Part shown: piece by piece, positions 57,221 through 62,091 of the stretch
How positions within the stretch are numbered: position 1 is the stretch's first letter
Layout: every line of letters starts with the position of its first letter
Assembly (NCBI GenBank): GCA_904396495.1
Contig: CAJFOJ010000074.1
Coordinates: forward strand, 1 to 62,091
Reading direction: 5' to 3'
Origin: an uncultured Oscillospiraceae bacterium
Lineage (GTDB): Bacteria > Bacillota > Clostridia > Oscillospirales > Ruminococcaceae
Length of the DNA: 62,091 bases
Notes under the pieces: generated by a model
What the model saw: only the letters and a program-made list of their open reading frames with translations
Told to the model about the DNA's origin: nothing
The model's database searches: none
Made by a program: the position numbers and the translations under genes

Positions 57221-58066
57221 TTAGCCCGCGGTCAGGTGGGCCCGGCGGTATTGGCCGGGGGATTGGCCCTTGTAGCGGCGGAACATCCGGCCAAAGTAGC
57301 TCACGTCCCCAAAGCCACACTCCAGGGCAATGTCCGTGATGCTCCCCTGGGTGGTGCACAGCAGCTCAGCAGCGCACTCTACCCGGTAGTAGTTTAAGTA
57401 GTTGATGGGCGTGCGCCCGGTGATTTGCCGGAACACCCGGCAAAAATACTTGGGCTCAAGGGCGGCCTCGGCGGCCAAGTCCTCCAAGGTGAGGGCCTGG
57501 CCGTAACTGGACCGGATGCGCCGCAGCACTTTCTTCACCACCTGGGCCCGGCGGATGTCCCGGGGCGGGCCTGGCTCCACCGTCCCCAGCAACTCCCCCC
57601 ACAGTTGCCACAGCAGACCCATGGTGGTCAGTTCGTAGCCAGGGCGCTCGGCCTTCATGGCTTGGAACAGCTGGCCGACAATGGCCGCCGCTTGGGCGCC
57701 TGCGGGGAATTTCCCTTCCAGCCGGGCATCCCCCTCAGTGAGAAGGGCAACCCGCTGGCCGCAGGTGGTGGTACCCGCCAGAAAACGCTCCAGGTCGAAG
57801 ACCAAGCACTCGTAGATGCAGCCCTCAGGCGTGCCCCCGTGGATGGAGCCATCGGCAATGAGCATGCAATCCCCCTGGACTAGGTCGAAGGCTTCTCCCT
57901 CTACAGAGAGATGCAGCACCCCCTGGAGTACCAGAATCAGCTCATGCTCCATGTGCCAGTGGAAGGGCATCTCATATCGGGGGTGGGAGGGATCGACATG
58001 GTACAGCTCGATGGGAAAATCGAAGGTGCCCCGGAGGGCATGTTCGTGGGTGGCCAGATAACGCAT
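57221..58066 (-). CDS. AraC-family regulator of the fucose operon
   Basis: A 281-residue regulator. A cupin-like sugar-sensing domain is at about residues 20-100 (FHWHMEHELILVLQGVLHLSVEGEAFDLVQGDCMLI). The C-terminal double HTH is at about 180-278 (LTLEDLAAEAALEPKYFCRVFRQITGRTPINYLNYYRVECAAELL ... SITDIALECGFGDVSYFGRMFRRYKGQSPGQYR). It is divergent from fucA and shares a 120-base control region. It therefore probably activates the fuc genes in response to L-fucose or a derivative. ATG 58066 is chosen; the frame upstream of it is non-coding and overlaps the promoter. Confidence 0.9.
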   Translation of the reverse strand: MRYLATHEHALRGTFDFPIELYHVDPSHPRYEMPFHWHMEHELILVLQGVLHLSVEGEAFDLVQGDCMLIADGSIHGGTPEGCIYECLVFDLERFLAGTTTCGQRVALLTEGDARLEGKFPAGAQAAAIVGQLFQAMKAERPGYELTTMGLLWQLWGELLGTVEPGPPRDIRRAQVVKKVLRRIRSSYGQALTLEDLAAEAALEPKYFCRVFRQITGRTPINYLNYYRVECAAELLCTTQGSITDIALECGFGDVSYFGRMFRRYKGQSPGQYRRAHLTAG

Positions 58067-58109
58067 GGAAAAAGCCTCCAAAAAAGTGAAAATTGTCCTA
58101 TTATTTTTG

Positions 58110-58138
58110 ATTATACCCCAAGACAGGGAGAATTTCAA
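58110..58138 (-). promoter_or_regulatory. promoter of the AraC-type gene
   Basis: On the minus strand: TTGAAA, 17-base spacer, TATAAT. It overlaps the rightward fuc promoter region, so the two promoters compete for polymerase. Confidence 0.75.
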
Positions 58139-58149
58139 TCCGATATAAT
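58120..58149 (+). promoter_or_regulatory. fuc operon promoter
   Basis: TATAAT (58144-58149) with a weak -35 (AAGACA, 58120-58125, 18-base spacer). The poor -35 is typical of an activator-dependent promoter. ATG 58187 lies 38 bases downstream with AAGGAG in between. Confidence 0.65.
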
Positions 58150-58186
58150 GCAAGTGATGGTAACTGACGAAAGGAGTGTTCCCCCC

Positions 58187-58885
58187 ATGGATACTGAGCG
58201 TATCAACGAGCTGAAAAACCAGATTTGTGATGTGTGCCACAAGATGTGGCAGCTAGGTTGGGTGGCGGCCAACGATGGCAATGTCTCCGCCCGGCTGGAC
58301 GACGGCACCTTCCTGTGCACCCCCACGGGCATGAGCAAGAGCTTTATCACCCCGGAAAAGCTGCTACGGGTGGACAGGGACTTGAAGGTCCTTGAGGGAC
58401 AGGAAGGTCTGCGCCCCTCCAGTGAGATGAAGATGCACCTGCGCTGCTACGAGAAGCGTCCAGACGTGATGTGCGTGGTCCACGCCCATCCCCCCGGCGC
58501 TACAGGCTTTGCCGTGGCCCACAAGGCCATGGATATGTACAACATGATTGAGGACGTCACCGTCATTGGCAGTGTGCCCCTAACCCCCTATGGCACCCCC
58601 AGTACCACCGAGGTGCCAGACGCCATCGAGCCCTACCTGGAGGAGCACGACGTGATGCTGCTAGAAAACCACGGCGCCTTGGCGGTGGGCAGCGATGTCA
58701 TCACCGCGTTCTACCGTATGGAGAGCCTGGAACTGTGGGCGAAAATCACCATAAACGCTGTGATTTTGGGTGGCAGCCACGACATCAGCCGGGAAAACAT
58801 CCAGAAGCTTATCGACCTGCGGGGCTTCTACCGGGTGACCGGCCGCCATCCCGGATACAAAAAATACGACAACGGATTGAGGTGA
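58187..58885 (+). CDS. fucA: L-fuculose-1-phosphate aldolase (class II)
   Basis: A 232-residue zinc aldolase that splits L-fuculose-1-phosphate into dihydroxyacetone phosphate and lactaldehyde. Conserved features: NDGNVSAR (phosphate site) at about 30-37, TPTGMSK at about 45-51, catalytic Glu 80 (SSEMKMH), zinc ligands His 99 and His 101 (VVHAHPP) and His 162 (LENHGALAVG). It is the first gene of the fucose operon, with AAGGAG 10 bases upstream. The related rhamnulose aldolase class is possible, but the fucU and fucI neighbours favour fucose. Confidence 0.9.
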   Translation: MDTERINELKNQICDVCHKMWQLGWVAANDGNVSARLDDGTFLCTPTGMSKSFITPEKLLRVDRDLKVLEGQEGLRPSSEMKMHLRCYEKRPDVMCVVHAHPPGATGFAVAHKAMDMYNMIEDVTVIGSVPLTPYGTPSTTEVPDAIEPYLEEHDVMLLENHGALAVGSDVITAFYRMESLELWAKITINAVILGGSHDISRENIQKLIDLRGFYRVTGRHPGYKKYDNGLR

Positions 58886-58889
58886 AACC

Positions 58890-59324
58890 ATGCTGAAAGG
58901 TATCCCCGCCATTCTCTCTCCAGAGCTTTTAAAGGTGCTGGCGGAGATGGGACATGGCGATGAAATCGTGCTGGCCGATGGGAACTTCCCCGCGGAGAGC
59001 ATGGGCAAAGACGCGGTGGTCATCCGCGCCGACGGCCACACCGTGCCGGAACTCCTGGACGCGGTGCTCCAGCTTATTCCCTTGGATCAATATGTGCAGC
59101 AACCCGCCGCCTTGATGGAGGTGGTCCCCGGCGACGATGTGAAACCCACTATCTGGGACGACTACCGCGCCCTGCTGGCAAAGCACGGCGAAGATCCCCA
59201 GGCTGTGGAGATGATGGAGCGCTTCGCCTTCTATGAGAGGGCTAAAACAGCCTACGCGATTGTGGCCACCGGCGAGACGGCCATCTACGCCAACATCCTG
59301 CTGAAAAAGGGAGTGGTTCAATGA
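58890..59324 (+). CDS. fucU: L-fucose mutarotase (RbsD/FucU family)
   Basis: A 144-residue protein that interconverts the alpha and beta forms of L-fucose before isomerisation. It matches the RbsD/FucU fold: LKGIPAILSPELLKVLAEMGHGDEIVLADGNFP (catalytic His at about 22), then RADGHTVPELLDAVLQLIPLD, and the C-terminal ATGETAIYANILLKKGV. It starts 4 bases after fucA and overlaps the kinase gene by 4 bases. Confidence 0.93.
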   Translation: MLKGIPAILSPELLKVLAEMGHGDEIVLADGNFPAESMGKDAVVIRADGHTVPELLDAVLQLIPLDQYVQQPAALMEVVPGDDVKPTIWDDYRALLAKHGEDPQAVEMMERFAFYERAKTAYAIVATGETAIYANILLKKGVVQ

Positions 59325-60757
59325 GTCGGGTTCTCGCCTTTGACTTTGGCGCCTCCAGCGACCGGGCCATTTTGGGAACCTACGAAAAGGGGGAGCTCTC
59401 CTACCAGGAGGTCCACCGCTTTGAGAACAATCCCCGGGACAAGGACGGCCACTTTCGCTGGGACTTTGAGGAACTGATGGCAAACGTCCGCTTGGGTGCC
59501 CAGAAGGCCGGTACTGTGGACAGCCTGGCCTTTGACACTTGGGGTGTGGACTTCGGCCTGCTGGACGCAGAGGGCCGCTTGCTGGAGGATCCCGTCCACT
59601 ACCGGGACCAGCGCACCGCCGGCCTAGTGGAGGAGGCTTTCAAGTCCCTGCCCGCCGGGGAGCTTTACAGGGCCACCGGCACCCAGATTTTAAATATCAA
59701 CAGCCTGTACCAGCTGCTGGCTTTGCGGCAGCAGGAGCCTCAGCTGTGGGAAAAAGTTCACCGCCTGCTGTTTATGCCCGATTTGTTTGCCTGGGCTCTG
59801 TGCGGCGCCCAGGCCTGCGAGACCACTGTCGCCTCCACCAGTCAGCTGCTGGATCCCTGCTCCCGAAGCTGGAGTCAGCAGGTGCTCTCCGCTTTCCACA
59901 TCCCCCAGGAACTTTTCGCGCCCCTGGTGAAAAGCGGCACTGTGGTAGGGGAGTACCAGGGGGCCAAGGTCATTGCCGCAGCAGGCCACGACACCCAGTG
60001 CGCCGTGGCAGCCCTACCCATCCCGGGCAAGGACGCTGCGTTCCTCTCCTGCGGCACCTGGAGCCTGCTGGGCTGCGAACTGGATCAGCCCGTCCTCACG
60101 GATCAGAGCAGGGAGTTGGGCCTCTCCAACGAGATTGGTGCCAACGGGAAAGTAAATTACTTAAAGAACATCATCGGCCTGTGGCTCATTCAAGAAAGCC
60201 GCCGCCAGTGGCGCAGGGAAGGGCAGGAGTACTCCTATGCCGACCTGGAGCGCCTGGCCTTGGAGGCACAGCCCCTGCGCAGCTTCATTGACCCCGACGC
60301 GCCGGAGTTCGCCCCTCCCGGGGACATCCCCGACCGGGTGCGGGACTTCTGCCGCCGTACAGGCCAGCCCATCCCCGAGACCGTAGGCCAGGTGATGCGC
60401 TGCATCTACGAGAGTCTGGCTTTAAAATACCGCTTTGCCTTGGGGCAGCTCACTTTGGCCACTGGCAAGAGCTTTTCTACCCTCCACGTGCTGGGGGGCG
60501 GCACCAAGGACGGCCTGCTCTGCCGGATGACCGCCGCCTGCACAGGCATCCCTGTGATTGCCGGGCCGGTGGAGGCCACCGCCCTGGGGAACATCCTCAT
60601 CCAGCTGAAGGCCCTGGGCCGGCTGGGGAGCATTGCCCAAGGCCGGGAGCTTATCGCCCGCACCGAAAAGGTCACCCGCTATGAGCCCCAGGATCACGCA
60701 AGCTGGGAAGCAAGCTATCAAGTCTATCAAGATATGTTGCATCATACAAACTTTTAA
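59321..60757 (+). CDS. fucK: L-fuculokinase (rhamnulokinase-like FGGY kinase)
   Basis: A 478-residue sugar kinase of the FGGY family, which phosphorylates L-fuculose to the 1-phosphate. Motifs: LAFDFGASSDRAILGTY (phosphate 1), DSLAFDTWGVDFGLLD near 66-81, HYRDQRT, RLLFMPDLFAWALCG near 148-162, FLSCGTWSLLGCELD near 243-257 and LHVLGGGTKDGLLCRMTAACTG near 385-406. By sequence it looks closer to rhamnulokinase (RhaB) than to enteric FucK; substrate assignment rests on the fucA/fucU/fucI context. The start overlaps fucU (ATGA). Confidence 0.85.
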   Translation: MSRVLAFDFGASSDRAILGTYEKGELSYQEVHRFENNPRDKDGHFRWDFEELMANVRLGAQKAGTVDSLAFDTWGVDFGLLDAEGRLLEDPVHYRDQRTAGLVEEAFKSLPAGELYRATGTQILNINSLYQLLALRQQEPQLWEKVHRLLFMPDLFAWALCGAQACETTVASTSQLLDPCSRSWSQQVLSAFHIPQELFAPLVKSGTVVGEYQGAKVIAAAGHDTQCAVAALPIPGKDAAFLSCGTWSLLGCELDQPVLTDQSRELGLSNEIGANGKVNYLKNIIGLWLIQESRRQWRREGQEYSYADLERLALEAQPLRSFIDPDAPEFAPPGDIPDRVRDFCRRTGQPIPETVGQVMRCIYESLALKYRFALGQLTLATGKSFSTLHVLGGGTKDGLLCRMTAACTGIPVIAGPVEATALGNILIQLKALGRLGSIAQGRELIARTEKVTRYEPQDHASWEASYQVYQDMLHHTNF

Positions 60758-60769
60758 GGAGGAATCTCA

Positions 60770-62091
60770 ATGTTGTATCCGAAGATTGGCATCCGCCCCA
60801 CCATTGACGGACGATGGGGCGGCGTCCGCGAGAGCCTGGAAGAACAGACCATGGCCATGGCCCGCAACGCCAAGGCACTTATCGAGGAGAACCTGCGCTA
60901 TCCCGATGGCGCTCCTGTGCAGTGTGTCATCGCGGACACCACTATTGGCGGCGGTGCCGAGGCCGCTGCCTGCGCCGACAAGTTCTCCACCCAGAACGTA
61001 GTGGCGACCTTGACCGTCACCCGCTGCTGGTGCTACGGCAGCGAAACCTTTGACATGGACCCCTTGACCATTAAGGCTGTCTGGGGGTTTAACGGCACCG
61101 AGCGCCCCGGCGCTGTGTATCTGGCCGCCGTAATGGCTGCCCACGCCCAGAAGGGCCTGCCCGCCTTTTCTATCTATGGGCACGACGTCCAAGAGGCCAC
61201 CGACACTTCTGTTCCCACCGACGCCGCAGAGAAAATCCTGCGCTTTGCCAAGTGTGCTGTGGCCGTGGGCTGGATGAAGAACAAATCCTACGTTAACGTG
61301 GGCGGCGTGGCCATGGGCATCGCGGGCAGCTACTGTAACGCCGGCATGTTCCAGAAGTACCTGGGAATCCGCCCCGAGTGGGTGGATATGACCGAGGTCG
61401 CCCGCCGCATCACTCTAGAAATCTACGATCACGAGGAGTATGAGAAGGCCATCGCCTGGGTGAAGGCCAACTGCCACGAGGGCCTGGATATCAACGCCGG
61501 CAAGAATCTTCCGGAGATTATCCGCAAGTCCAAGGTGGTGCCCCCGGACAAGGACTGGGAGTTCATTACCAAGATGACCCTGGTCATCCGGGATATCCTC
61601 TACGGTAACCCCAAGCTGGACGAGATGGGCTGGCACGAGGAGGCCCTGGGCAAGAACGCTGTGGCCGGCGGCTTCCAGGGGCAGCGCAACTGGACCGACT
61701 GGCTGCCCAACGGCGACTTTACCGAGGCGTTTATGGCCTCTACCTTCGACTGGAACGGCCCCAAGCAGCCTACCCCGTTCGCTACGGAGAACGACACCCT
61801 CAACGGCGTTTCCATGCTGCTGGGTACCTTGGTCTCCGGCACGGCCCCCTGCTTCCACGACGTGCGCACCTATTGGAGCCCCGAGGCATGCGAGCGCGTC
61901 ACTGGCTATAAGCCCGAGGGCGTGGCTGCCAACGGCTTTATCCATCTGATTAACTCCGGCGCCACCGCTCTGGATGGCAATGGCGCCGCCACCAACGAGA
62001 AGGGTGAGCACGTGATGAAGCCCTTCTGGGATATGACCGAGCAGGACATGCACGCCTGCCTGGAGGCCACCGACTGGCGCCGGGCCAACTA
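60770..62091 (+). CDS. fucI: L-fucose isomerase (3' end outside the window)
   Basis: The first 440 residues of an enzyme that normally has about 590, which isomerises L-fucose to L-fuculose with manganese. The start [20 protein letters not shown], then [41 protein letters not shown] (metal/active-site region), [17 protein letters not shown] and [20 protein letters not shown] are all family hallmarks. The frame is open to the last base. AAGGAGGAATCTCA precedes ATG 60770. It completes the pathway fucI-fucK-fucA within one operon, with genes in the order A-U-K-I. Confidence 0.95.
   Translation, partial: MLYPKIGIRPTIDGRWGGVRESLEEQTMAMARNAKALIEENLRYPDGAPVQCVIADTTIGGGAEAAACADKFSTQNVVATLTVTRCWCYGSETFDMDPLTIKAVWGFNGTERPGAVYLAAVMAAHAQKGLPAFSIYGHDVQEATDTSVPTDAAEKILRFAKCAVAVGWMKNKSYVNVGGVAMGIAGSYCNAGMFQKYLGIRPEWVDMTEVARRITLEIYDHEEYEKAIAWVKANCHEGLDINAGKNLPEIIRKSKVVPPDKDWEFITKMTLVIRDILYGNPKLDEMGWHEEALGKNAVAGGFQGQRNWTDWLPNGDFTEAFMASTFDWNGPKQPTPFATENDTLNGVSMLLGTLVSGTAPCFHDVRTYWSPEACERVTGYKPEGVAANGFIHLINSGATALDGNGAATNEKGEHVMKPFWDMTEQDMHACLEATDWRRAN

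Overview
The window reads as chromosomal DNA of an anaerobic, endospore-forming, probably gut-dwelling member of the Clostridia (Oscillospiraceae/Ruminococcaceae-like). Three points support this. A conserved Firmicutes housekeeping block runs from yicC and remA to the PASTA kinase, rsgA, thiN and a tiny spoVM. Fe-S anaerobic genes are present (aldo/keto reductase, feoAB). The right end carries an L-fucose catabolic operon. Genus-level placement is not possible by eye. GC is moderate to high (roughly 55%) in the core and falls sharply at about 2.2-3.1 kb, 45.9-47.0 kb and 49.8-50.3 kb, where relics or horizontally acquired regulators sit.

Layout. (1) 0-8.2 kb: the start of an exported protein, a small Cys-containing protein, an orphan LuxR-type regulator with a MerR-like N-terminus, a decayed TetR regulator, an ECF sigma factor with its DUF4179 membrane partner, a PutP sodium/proline symporter and tRNA-Leu(TAA). 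(2) 8.3-12.8 kb: a MacA/MacB/TolC-like tripartite export operon, which is odd in an apparently single-membrane lineage; a folded RNA element lies between macA and macB. (3) 13.2-28.5 kb: yicC-remA-gmk-rpoZ-priA-def-fmt-yugP-like protease-rsmB-rlmN-prpC-prkC-rsgA-thiN-small membrane protein-spoVM-mtnN. This matches the gene order of the Bacillus subtilis yloC-spoVM region. (4) 28.7-34.6 kb: NERD protein, DUF378 protein, acetyltransferase, ECF-transporter S component, Fe-S aldo/keto reductase, DUF362 lipoprotein and a YraQ/ArsP-like permease. (5) 34.9-39.9 kb: a minus-strand two-component system with an ABC-2 type transporter. (6) 40.2-44.3 kb: feoA-feoB-Cys-rich tail protein, a GPP34-like protein, a MerR regulator and a small DUF6774-like protein.

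(7) 44.4-50.3 kb is accessory DNA: a phage-type divergent control region (sigma-like regulator, two small HTH proteins, XRE repressor) with repeated TTCCGTAW boxes; an ImmA/IrrE-like HELGH metallopeptidase fused to a membrane helix and an outside Cys/His domain; a small lipoprotein; and a Cys-rich conserved protein behind a multi-hairpin leader. (8) 50.6-54.7 kb: a CotH-kinase / DUF4956 / VTC (polyphosphate polymerase-like) operon, with a large disordered insert inside the CotH kinase fold. (9) 55.1-57.2 kb: an alkyltransferase-like protein, then a badly decayed replication initiator of an integrative element and another coding relic. (10) 57.2-62.1 kb: an AraC regulator divergent from fucA-fucU-fucK-fucI, with back-to-back overlapping promoters; fucI runs off the end.

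All functional names rest on motif and family recognition by eye. No database or folding program was run.
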